Below the pieces are notes generated by a model that was given only the letters and a program-made list of their open reading frames with translations, was not told the origin of the DNA and ran no database searches. Below, piece after piece: positions 22,853-30,702 of a DNA stretch of 64,000 nucleotides; position 1 is the first letter of the stretch; the number at the start of each line of letters is the position of its first letter. The stretch is from Actinostola sp. cb2023. Taxonomy: Eukaryota > Cnidaria > Anthozoa > Actiniaria > Actinostolidae. The stretch is from contig JAUJYZ010001076.1 of assembly GCA_033675265.1 (NCBI GenBank), positions 1 through 64,000 on the forward strand, written 5' to 3'. A program made the position numbers and the translations under genes.

Positions 22853-22925
22853 TGTAATGGATAAGTAGTGAGCGTATTGTGCGAGGGGTCACTGGTTCAA
22901 CTCTGGTTGATGATTAATAACTATA
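22853..22925 (+). ncRNA. tRNA-like / Pol III promoter-like sequence 1
   Basis: A-box-like TAGTGTAATGGATAAG, and 35 nt downstream a B-box-like CTGGTTCAACTCTGG that can form a T arm. The acceptor stem does not pair well. It is conserved at 59659-59731 in the other spacer. Probably a tRNA-derived pseudogene or SINE head rather than a working tRNA. Confidence 0.4.
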
Positions 22926-23407
22926 TTTTTTTCAATGATAAGTAAGAGGTAGTAAGTCTACTAAGTTTAAGGTAAGTAACATAATGGTCAATATACAATA
23001 ATTTCAGTATCTTGATCTTGAGCTAATGAATTATTATATATCAAACTCTCGTGCTATAGCTTCTAGTGATTTTCCTCTGATGTTTCATTGGGTATCAAAG
23101 TGCATGCATGTGACTAAAAAGGAACATCATTCGCATTGGAAGTTCACCTAATCAATTGTTCATGAGTTTGAGAAGTAACGTTTAAAGGCCGACAATGAAG
23201 ACTTCGCCACGGACTTGAAACCCCGTCCAGTCCGAATTGGAGGCCTATGAACTACTTCTAAAACGAATTAATTATTCGGGAGGAATTTGTTTATTGAAAT
23301 GGCAATAGCTTTGCATTTGTTTATTCAACAAAAAAAACAATATTCAATGACGCATTAAAGGAATGCCAAGATAAAGGTGAATCAAATTCCGTGATTCTCA
23401 TGGAACT

Positions 23408-23492
23408 ACCGGATGGCATAGTGGTAAGTAAAGGGATTAGCATGCAACTTATTAATGAAGTGTTCCGGGTTCGAATCCCGCCGTAGTGAGTT
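23408..23492 (+). ncRNA. tRNA-like sequence 2
   Basis: An A-box-like TGGCATAGTGGTAAGT and a canonical B box GGTTCGAATCCC are spaced as in a tRNA. ACTACCG at the start can pair partly with CGTAGTG after the T arm. In the other spacer copy (about 60732-60800) the B box is truncated directly after GGTTCGAATC, so only copy A keeps the full structure. A plausible tRNA pseudogene or degenerate tRNA; I cannot assign an anticodon with confidence. Confidence 0.4.
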
Positions 23493-23928
23493 TATGAAAT
23501 TATCAAATGCGTTTTTTAAACAGTTGAAAATCATGCATTGGCAGTTTTTCAAGACAAATATCATGTTACTTGTGTCTAAGTTTCATTTTAAATAGTATAT
23601 CCTGTCAGAAATTAAGTTATTCATTTCTATGATATTTCTATTCCAAGGACTTGAACTGATATTTCCAGTCCCAGGACTTGAAACAATCTTTCAAAGTACT
23701 CTAGAGCGGACTTGATCGAAATCAATCCAAAGTACTCTAGTATTCCGCGGGGGTATCCAGTTCCATCATGTGACCAAATTGAGGGCACCTGGATAGCTGT
23801 TTATGAACCCTAGGGTGGATAAGTAGGTCTCGTACTCATTCATTATTCATGAGGAAACCAACTAATCGAATGTCCAGATGTCCAGAATCAGACCACTATT
23901 TGTTAGAATTTCCTACTTGAACAAACGA

Positions 23929-24196
23929 TGACGTCATACGTCACGTGATCATAAAAATCGTGAGGACTCCAAATCCAATCTATGCACTAGTTTTCGTGCA
24001 AACATATCAAATGTGTGCTGAGTTTTGGAAGAAAAAGCCAACTCTCAAAAAGGCCCACATTATTACACACCCCACTAGCCGTTCAGCCAAGATGGCTTCA
24101 TGAAATATGGTCTCATCAAATAGCGATTTTCGCGGCAAGGCCCACACGGGGTACTGAGGAATTCTGGAAGGGGTGCAAACGGCGCACTAGAACGCT
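23929..24196 (+). promoter_or_regulatory. Putative U2 snRNA promoter (distal CRE/E-box and proximal region)
   Basis: A perfect CRE palindrome TGACGTCA (23929-23936), then ACGTCACGTGATCA with an E-box, lies about 265 bp before the U2 start, where snRNA distal elements usually sit. The ~60 bp immediately upstream of U2 (GAATTCTGGAAGGGGTGCAA and following) is almost identical in copy B and occupies the position of a proximal sequence element. No TATA box is seen, as expected for Pol II snRNA genes. Placement is inferred from position and conservation. Confidence 0.4.
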
Positions 24197-24221
24197 ATCG
24201 CTTCTCGGCCTTTTGGCTAAG
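24197..24221 (+). ncRNA. U2 snRNA gene copy A, 5' fragment (nt 1-25)
   Basis: Exact match to the universally conserved U2 5' end, ATCGCTTCTCGGCCTTTTGG followed by CTAAG. The gene is then interrupted by LINE C and resumes at 26839. The branch-point-recognition segment of U2 (GTGTAGTA, about nt 31-38) is missing from both parts, so this copy cannot make functional U2. Confidence 0.9.
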
Positions 24222-24294
24222 TTTTTCAACAAGAAGTTCTCTTCAATTGTATAGTGGACGGGCACCATGTGCTTTTAGACCTCGTGTGGCGACT

Positions 24295-25815
24295 ATGGCC
24301 GCACCTAGTTGGCCGCGTTTTGGTGGGCCCCAAGCAGGGCCTTTTGGATCACCGAAGTCAAGCCCGGCGGGTTTTGTTTTCCGATCACCGCAGTCAAGCC
24401 CGGTAAGCCCGGAGGGGCAACTAGCCAAGACCATTCTGGGTGAGCCCTTTAGTACGTGGCTCGCGAGTCCTCAAGTACCGACTGCGACCCCTCAAGTTCC
24501 GACTGCGACTCCGCAGGACCGCCCCGTTCAGGCTGCTGATGATTACGAAGATTACGTGGATTATGATGAAGTTTCGAATAAGATGCCTGCTAGGCCTCTA
24601 ACGATTAGCCTGCCAAGACCTAGCAGGGGAACACTGAGGCAAGACTACATAGACGCGTTAGTGCTGACTGGCATTGATGCAGAGGACATTCTGTGCGTCC
24701 AATGGGCGAATGACCGTGTCCTAGCTACGCTCAAACAAGAACGCCTTCGGGATAAGATACTTAACGTTGGAGTGTTGCAAGTGGCGGGGCAGACAATGAT
24801 GGTCCAAGATGCGGAGAAGGCCCTGACTTATCTCACGGTCTTTGACGCTCCTTTTGAGCTGCCAGATGAAGCGCTGAGGGGGATTCTTGAGCCGCATGGG
24901 CTTGTCAAGTCGTGCAGACAACAGCTGCACCAGGGAACAACTATTGAGACGGGAATCAGGACGGTTCGTATTGTGCTGGGTAAGCCTGTCCCTAGCACGC
25001 TACGGGTGGGTGCCATGAATATATCCATTAAGTATCAAGGGCAAGCTCCTACCTGCCGGAATTGTGACAGCCCGGAACATTACGCAAGAAATTGTCATTT
25101 GGTGCGGTGTTTTAACTGTGGTAAACTGGGGCACAAGGCGTCTGAATGTGACGGGGATCCGCCTTGCGGACTGTGCAACAGCGCTGACCATTTCGCGAGT
25201 GATTGCCCGTATAATTGGCGGGCCGTGCCAGCGACAGAGGATCTAAAACAAATAGTGGCAGCGGACCTGACGATGGCGGAATGCCATGCTGTGGCCAAAG
25301 ATATCGGCGAAGTGTTGGCTGGGAGCAGTAGAGAAGAGCCGCGGCCACAAAGAAGGGGTTCGGGGCGTCGTCCGGCCGTGCTGGACGTCGTAGACCCGGC
25401 CCCAGTGAGAAAGGCGACAACGCCAAGCAAAGTGGGCGCATCTACTCTGGAGATTGACCTGAGGAAATCGGCGACGAAAAACACGGAGGCTCAGGAACCG
25501 CCCCAGGACGAGTTAGAGGAGATGTCAATTGGCTCCAAGCGGGGCATATCGTCATCCCCGGGCTCATCGGGTTCTGCTTCCAATGGAACAATTGAGTCGA
25601 GGCCGCCTTCGCCCAAGCATACGATGGCACTGACACCGACACTGACGTCGACAGCAGTACCGGAACCGACACCGACACCTGCGCCTGTTCATGCGCCTGC
25701 ACCTGTACCGATTACTACGCCTGATCCTGTGTCTGGTTCTACAGTGTTACCTCCAACTGAGAAACAGGATCACTCAAGATCGAAGAAAAAGAAAGGGAAG
25801 AGGACGAAGAGTTAG
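24295..25815 (+). CDS. LINE C ORF1: gag-like protein with three CCHC knuckles
   Basis: The open frame is intact; I start it at the ATG (24295) giving MAAPSWPRFGGP. Order: a Pro/Gly/Ser-rich N-terminus with repeated SP-K/Q-SSP units and a duplicated VPTATPQ; an acidic YEDYVDYDE stretch; an RRM-like region (about residues 100-245) with VFDAPFELPDEALRGIL; three CX2CX4HX4C zinc knuckles (CRNCDSPEHYARNC, CFNCGKLGHKASEC, CGLCNSADHFASDC); then a Pro/Thr-rich tail ending in a basic KKKKGKRTKS. It is the RNA-binding ORF1 protein of a Tx1-clade LINE. Oddly, 24381-24405 is an exact 25-nt match to the 5S gene in this window, with a second, shorter 5S-like stretch at about 24346-24366. It differs strongly from LINE D ORF1. 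Confidence 0.85.
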   Translation: MAAPSWPRFGGPQAGPFGSPKSSPAGFVFRSPQSSPVSPEGQLAKTILGEPFSTWLASPQVPTATPQVPTATPQDRPVQAADDYEDYVDYDEVSNKMPARPLTISLPRPSRGTLRQDYIDALVLTGIDAEDILCVQWANDRVLATLKQERLRDKILNVGVLQVAGQTMMVQDAEKALTYLTVFDAPFELPDEALRGILEPHGLVKSCRQQLHQGTTIETGIRTVRIVLGKPVPSTLRVGAMNISIKYQGQAPTCRNCDSPEHYARNCHLVRCFNCGKLGHKASECDGDPPCGLCNSADHFASDCPYNWRAVPATEDLKQIVAADLTMAECHAVAKDIGEVLAGSSREEPRPQRRGSGRRPAVLDVVDPAPVRKATTPSKVGASTLEIDLRKSATKNTEAQEPPQDELEEMSIGSKRGISSSPGSSGSASNGTIESRPPSPKHTMALTPTLTSTAVPEPTPTPAPVHAPAPVPITTPDPVSGSTVLPPTEKQDHSRSKKKKGKRTKS

Positions 25816-25868
25816 TCTATGAACAGTAAGATGTTTATCTTTAGTTATCTATTTATTAGCTCTAGATC

Positions 25869-26439
25869 ATGCCAGTGTTGACGTAATCTCTGTTAAAGTT
25901 CGGGGTGTGGTTACTCCTGTAAAGCGTGATTTGGTTGTGTCCGTGGTGTCTAAGTGGAATGTTGTGTTTGTACAAGAGTCTTTTGTTTGTAATCAACGGA
26001 AAGCTGAGCGGTTTGGAAAGGCATGGAAAGGTAAATGTTATTGGAGTTTTGGTGAGGTGAGGAGTGCGGGTGTAGGGAGTGTAGTCGTGTGAAAAAAGCG
26101 TGGGGATGGGTCGTGAGAATAGTCAGAAAGTGGTCACGTGAGTTTGTTGTCAATGCAAAGTGTGTGTTTCTGGGTCTGTTCAAGGGGGAACGTAAAGACT
26201 TGATGATGTTTGTAGTAGAATGTATGTTAAATAATATTTGGTTTTTCCGTAACAGTGCAACGTTTCGTAACAGTGTTCGTCCGTATATTGATATTGTAAG
26301 AAAGTGTAAGAAAGATATTGTGTTTCGTTTAAGTGTTGAGTCGTTTCGTTTGAGTGAAAGAGATTTTCAGAAGATAAGGGGTGGAGACAAAAGAATTTTG
26401 GCAGTAAGTAGGCTTTTGCATACTAATGAGCAAATTTGA
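25869..26439 (+). pseudogene. LINE C ORF2 remnant (endonuclease start fused to C-terminus)
   Basis: The presumed start (ATG near 25869) is out of frame by one lost G. The endonuclease N-terminal part includes WNVVFVQESFVCNQRKAERF and YWSFGEVRSAGVG, and from about 25946 to 26072 it is almost identical at DNA level to LINE D (62816-62942). It then jumps, at GTGTAGGGAGTGTAG, to a C-terminal region (26093-26439, KKAWGWVVRIVRKWSREFVVN... HTNEQI-stop). All RT motifs are lost. GTGTAG microhomology at the joint suggests deletion by template jumping or end joining. Confidence 0.8.
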
Positions 26440-26838
26440 ACAAAATCGAGTGACAGATATAGGACTTAAGAGCAGTATTAATAAATACTGAAGACACAGT
26501 TATTCTTAGATAAAGGTGGAGGTGGGATTGGAAAAGGAAAAACGAAAATTAAATGAATATTAGAGAAAATTAGGGGAAAAGTTAATTTATGCAGTTTTGG
26601 ATTTTGAAAATTTTGAAATTAAATCGTATAACGTGAAATGAAAGATAAGAAACAAATAAGGAATAAGAAGTAAATAAGGTAATAAGTAGTACAAGTTGTA
26701 AAAAGTATAAACAAGTAGAAATATGGAATGAAGGGAAGTTTGAGGATTAGAGTAATGTAGAGAAAAAATGTATAACTGGGTTAGTGCCCATTTGTTTTTA
26801 AATCTTATTAAAGATTTTATAAAAAAATATAAAAAATA
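26440..26838 (+). other. LINE C 3' UTR
   Basis: A/G-rich, stop-dense sequence after the ORF2 stop, ending in an A-rich stretch (ATAAAAAAATATAAAAAATA) immediately before U2 sequence resumes at 26839. I see no polyadenylation tail distinct from this A-rich end. Confidence 0.6.
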
Positions 26839-26994
26839 TGTTCTTATCAGCTTAATATCTGATACGCTGCTCATTGAGTAGCTCATATATTAAACTGATT
26901 TTTGGAACTGGGCTGTGGAAAAGAGGCTTGCCTCGTCCCAGCCACGGGTTGTCTCGGTATTGCACTACCTCCGAGCACGGCCCACTTCCTTCGG
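26839..26994 (+). ncRNA. U2 snRNA gene copy A, 3' fragment (from nt ~41)
   Basis: Begins TGTTCTTATCAG, as U2 nt 41-52, and continues through ATATCTGATACG, the Sm site in GATTTTTGGAA, and stems III/IV ending GGTATTGCACTACCTCCGAG. Length (156 nt) and order fit the rest of U2. Together with 24197-24221 this gives ~181 nt, so about 15 nt (nt 26-40) were lost at the LINE 5' junction. Confidence 0.9.
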
Positions 26995-27118
26995 GAAGAC
27001 AACTTGGCAATCCAAAGCAAGAACAACAAGGCCTGTAAGTAATCCTAGGGGCAGGCTGCATCCCACACTGGCACGACGCTACGATGCACACAATGCCAAG
27101 CAGAGCCAAGGCAGTCCT
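26995..27118. other. Spacer between the U2 and U1 fragments
   Basis: 124 bp without similarity to the missing U1 5' end, tRNA or 5S. A CCTGTAAGTAAT word resembles a 5' splice site but has no gene context. Confidence 0.4.
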
Positions 27119-27162
27119 CTCAGGGTGAGGCCCTTTCATTGCACTTCGATTGGGTTGACCCC

Positions 27163-27194
<32 letters not shown>

Positions 27195-27237
27195 TATAAT
27201 TTCTGGTAGTGGGGACCTGCGTTCGCGCTCGTCCCCG
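27119..27237 (+). ncRNA. U1 snRNA, 3' portion (pseudogene)
   Basis: Matches U1 from about nt 45 to the 3' end: CAGGGTGAGGCCC, CATTGCACTTCGATT, TGACCCCTGCGATTACCCC, AAATGTGGGTAACTCGA, then the Sm site ATAATTTCTGGTAG and the 3' stem-loop with GCGTTCGCGC. Compensatory changes are visible in stems II/III. The 5' splice-site-pairing end (ATACTTACCTG) and stem-loop I are absent, so this is not a functional U1 gene. It lies 124 bp after U2 in the same orientation. Confidence 0.85.
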
Positions 27238-27344
27238 AAAATCCCAACAGAGAAGAACACACAGCAGCAGCAGCAGCCACTAAGTCGCACCAGCGAAAAA
27301 AAAAAAAAAGGGCCGCACATGATGTGTGCCAAAAAGTCTATTAG
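27238..27344. other. Tail after U1 with CAG repeat and A14
   Basis: Contains (CAG)5 (about 27262-27277) and an A-run of about 14 (27297-27310). No snRNA 3' box is recognisable. The A-run could be a retrotransposition tail of a U1-derived copy, or chance. Element E begins directly after it. Confidence 0.5.
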
Positions 27345-27750
27345 TGAGGCGGTTATGTGCAGAATTTTAGGTGAATTGTGCACTTTGGGTTAAAAGCATC
27401 AAATTTGGTAGAAATAAAGGTTTTGTTATGCTGATTAATATCTGATATGGTGACACCTCGAAATTTTGTTCTGAGAGAAATAATTACGAGATTTCCAAAA
27501 TGGACGCCATCTCGACCGGAAATGAAATGCGACTTTACCGGAAGTTGATGTAAAATTGCCTGAATGCCTAATAATGACAAGAGGATCTGTGCTGAGTGAA
27601 GCATTTGTTATTTGTAAGGGGTTTGAGGAAGAAGTTGCTTTGATAAATGGTAAGTAAAACATTGAATTGAACTTTTTTGTGCTACTTTCATATGAAATCG
27701 GAAATGATAACTGTTTTACCGGAAGTGATACATATGTATGTCTTTTCTGT
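27345..27750 (+). repeat. Element E left terminal inverted repeat
   Basis: Starts TGAGGCGGTTATGTG. Its mirror is at 49400-49910. The first ~65 bp align well (GTGCACTTTGGGTTAAAAGC shared); deeper parts are aligned only through the CCAAAATGG-ACGCCAT and ACCGGAA words. No gene. Confidence 0.65.
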
Positions 27751-28316
27751 TAGAAAGTATCGTTGAATATTTTGTTTGCTTTGTTTGTTTGACTTCTCTT
27801 TGTCTTTTTTATATTATTTAATCGTTCAGTCGAACTGCCGTATACGAAAACAGAAATTGTTGCAATTCATTTCTCTTCAACTTCATTTGGACTCTTGAAA
27901 TACTTACACGTATTATTGAATATTAATATTTGCGATAAGGGAAAAGGAAAAATTAACATCCCATCTTGAAAATGTATTTGGAATATATTTTAGACGTTTA
28001 TCAAATTTAATATGGGTTCCCTGTTTATTAACAACTGAGGGGACTGGTACATTTCCCAGCATACACCAGTGCCTCACGTTTGGCAGACATTTTGAATTTG
28101 CAATTCAATGAATGTCCTTTAGTACTTTTGTAATCGTTAACTCAATATTATAGAACATAATTCAAAGTTTCAGCGCTATATGTAAGCCTAGAGCTATGTA
28201 AGCCTTAGATTGGAAAGCGATCAAAGAACCTCAGAGCTGTCGTCGATGTACTTCTCTGCTGATTCTGTAAGTACTCGTTCTTTTTCTTTTGCCGGTATGG
28301 TGATGAGAATCATATT
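27751..28316. other. Element E 5' non-coding region
   Basis: AT-rich sequence between the left TIR of E and the Harbinger insertion. No gene or repeat recognised. Confidence 0.4.
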
Positions 28317-28574
28317 AGAACGATTTCACGTAAACCACTTTAAAAATGCTAATTAGATTTATCTTATGCTAATGACACTGGAAACGTGTTCATGAATCGA
28401 GCCTCTTCGAAATCTCAACAACTCGCAAACATACATTTACTCCTTGCCTTTATTTTCGATTTTAGTTCAGTATTTTTCATTAACAAAACAATAATACATT
28501 CTGTGCTACCTAGATTTCAGTTCAGTTTTTGCACCTAGCATACACAGAATTCTGCTTTAATACAATTCGTCACT

Positions 28575-29284
28575 CTAGGTACCGGTATTTTTTTCCAGAC
28601 GTTGTTCGGCTTTAGCTAGTAGGTGATTTACTCTATCCATAGTTTCTATGGCCTTTTCGCACATCTTTTTGTGCGCGTCTTGTGCCTCTGCTGCTTTCTT
28701 CATCTTACTCTTCTTGGGTGATCGAGCGAGCTCTTGCTCAGATTCGTCGGCGGGGTCTGAGGATCCAACAAAGTCACACTCAATCTTGTTCTTCAAAGCA
28801 TCTCTCCTACGCTCTTTAGGTGTCTTTTTTTTCGCGTATTTCATTTGTGCCTTTACCAAACCTGTCCCTTCTACTTCGATTGGTTTTGACTGAGGTTTCG
28901 GGTCGGACTGAGCCGATGGCTGAAGGGCTTGTTTAATTATGCTCTTCATTCTTGTGACTAGCTGCTTTTCTTTGCTCTCGAAATAGAACTGCATAACTCG
29001 TTGGGGCAATCCTGAATCCACTATTTTTGACTTGCTGAATAAAACTACGTCTTTCCAGTCCTTCCCCATGCAGTGGTTATAGCACTCAACTATAAATTGT
29101 TTTTCTCTTTCACTGATGTTGGCTCTTTTCCTCTTATTTGTAGCACCTGTTAAAGCAGAAAATAAATCGTATTGTGGCTATGCAAACAAGTTTTTAACTA
29201 GGCTCTACTGGAGACATGCCGCTAATATTTACCTGTATCACACGTCTCTATAACAAACGAGGCTTGTTCTTGTTGTACTGACAT
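28575..29284 (-). CDS. Harbinger Myb/SANT-like DNA-binding protein (two exons)
   Basis: Exon 1 is 29284-29233 (MSVQQEQASFVIETCDT), donor GTAAAT; exon 2 is 29146-28575, acceptor TTAACAG. Splicing joins them in frame to give about 207 residues: an N-terminal basic NKRKRANISEREKQFIVECY, then GKDWKDVVLFSKSKIVDSG, in the style of a trihelix/SANT fold, then a Lys-rich coiled-coil-like C-terminus (MKKAAEAQDAHKKM). Such proteins help the Harbinger transposase enter the nucleus and bind DNA. No stop or frameshift is visible, unlike its partner transposase. Confidence 0.7.
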
Positions 29285-29469
29285 CTTTAAACACGCGTAT
29301 TCGCTCTTCCAAATGCAAAATGCTCTCTTCCTTAGTTCAATGGCCACGCGTGCTGTGGCTATGCAGCGTGCCAGCGTGCTGGTGGTGATGAAGAAATGTA
29401 CTGATTCCAATAGCGGAAGCCAGTTGAAAACAAATTTACATATTTGTCGTAAATCCAAATTGACATGTC

Positions 29470-30523
29470 ATGGATAACCAACAGTTGCATGGTCTTCTTT
29501 TGAATCTTCTTGCAGTATTATTGCTTTTTGCTGCTATACAGCCTCCTTTCATTGAAGACAGTCTTCCATTAAATCAGCGTTTAATGCCAAATTTTCACGG
29601 TCATGGGTTTCATGGTCGAGACGTGTTTGGACTGATATCTGACCAGCCCTGGTTGTTTTGGAGGAACACTGGCGAGACACCACTTTCTTTTCTACAGCTA
29701 GTAGCAGATGTATCACCAGCTTTGTTTCGCCTCACAGTTCGTGGACAGCCGCGGATCCGACACAGCGCCGTCAGAAAATTAACCTCATGAACCAAATATT
29801 GCTTGTACTTATGTGGCTGAGAAAATACCCTCATATCGATAGCTTGGCACTTTGGTTTGACATTGACCCATCCTCTGTAGTCCGCACCATTTATAGAGTT
29901 GTACCCGAATTATGGCAATATTTCCAAAATCAAATTCGTTGGCCCAACTTGCAAGAATGGGTTAATCTTAGAGGAAACTGGCCTGAATTTCCTAATGCAG
30001 TTGGCGCCATAGACAGTACCCCACATGAGATATATCGTCCCATGACAGAGCCGCAAAGACCGTTCTACAGTGGCCATCGCCACTATCACTGTATGAACAC
30101 ACAGCTAGTGATTGATAACGAAGGTCATCTAAGGTTTGTTCAAGCGGGCTTCCTCGGTAGCACACATGACGCTAGGTCATACCGTATCATCGTACCCATT
30201 GGTCCAGGGCTTCCTTTGGATCTCCCTCCTGGGGTAAATCTCTTAGCGGACAAAGCCTACCCCGGCCCGATGGTGGACCGCTTAACACACCAGTCAGGGC
30301 GATACAAATGCGCCTACTAAATCACCGGGAGAGAAGGCGGGCTCGGAAGTTTAACAGATGTTTGTCGAGACGAAGAATAAAGGTAGAACATGTTTTTAAG
30401 AAGATGAAAACGTACAAGTCCATAGGCAGTATATGGAGGCATCCAAGGTGGCTACTGCCTCCCTGTGTAGAGCTTGTAGCTTTTTTGGCCGAGAGACGAG
30501 TGAGACTATTTGAAAACATCTGA
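29470..30523 (+). pseudogene. HARBI1-like: HARBI1-like DDE transposase, frameshifted
   Basis: The N-terminal segment (29470-~29760) runs into SFLQLVADVSPALFRLTVRG; the frame then shifts to IDSLALWFDIDPSSVVRTIY. The DDE_4 catalytic residues are present: Asp in VGAIDSTPHEI (about 30003-30035), Asp in LLADKAYPG (about 30240), and Glu in RIKVEHVFKKMK (about 30375). A second frameshift lies near 30310, between KCAY and LLNHRERRRARKFN. Two shifts make it inactive although all catalytic residues survive. Its partner is the Myb-like gene transcribed divergently from 29284. Confidence 0.85.
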
Positions 30524-30629
30524 GGCCTGGTTATACCGTGAAATCCCGGTTATCAGCTAGCTAGCCCTGGGTTTAAACATGTTCGTAGATTGATTTTTTA
30601 TTTTTATTTTTATATAACCGGCTAGGATT

Positions 30630-30702
30630 TAGCCTCCTTTGCATTTTAGTTGGTTGGCTAAGAAGAAAAGCGAACCCTGTAAAACGTCTGCAAAGGAGGC
30701 TA
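30630..30702. mobile_element. MITE with TAGCCTCCTTTGCA ends
   Basis: TAGCCTCCTTTGCA at 30630 and TGCAAAGGAGGCTA at 30702 form 14-bp perfect inverted ends including TA. The 45-bp interior is non-coding. Same family as the remnant near 2530, and related to 7765-7841. Nested in the Harbinger element. Confidence 0.75.

Larger units (their letters stand above)
22065..24196. repeat. U2 upstream spacer, copy A
   Basis: Homologous to 58892-61487 over its whole length, with high identity (single-base differences every ~20-50 bp) and a few indels; the largest is a ~570-bp element present only in copy B. It contains a G23 run, telomere-like repeats, two tRNA-like segments and the putative U2 promoter. 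It has no convincing protein gene: the short frames around 22204-22398 and 22382-22597 are repeat-driven. Confidence 0.9.
24222..26838 (+). mobile_element. LINE C: Keno-like, U2-inserted Tx1-clade LINE, internally deleted
   Basis: Lies between U2 nt 25 and nt ~41. Keno elements are Tx1-clade LINEs known to target U2 snRNA genes. The copy has a full ORF1 (24295-25815), the first ~70 codons of the APE endonuclease, then an internal deletion joining directly to the C-terminal part of ORF2 (26093-26439), and an A-rich 3' UTR to 26838. Both element ends are kept, so it resembles a non-autonomous deletion derivative rather than a 5'-truncated copy. Confidence 0.8.

Noticed and set aside
24243..24434. 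Protein frames antisense to LINE C ORF1
   Set aside because: They are shadows of the GC-rich ORF1 coding strand.
24197..26994. LINE C as a Utopia-type (restriction-like endonuclease) U2 element
   Set aside because: The remnant and the related LINE D have an APE-type endonuclease ahead of the RT, which fits the Tx1/Keno clade, not Utopia.
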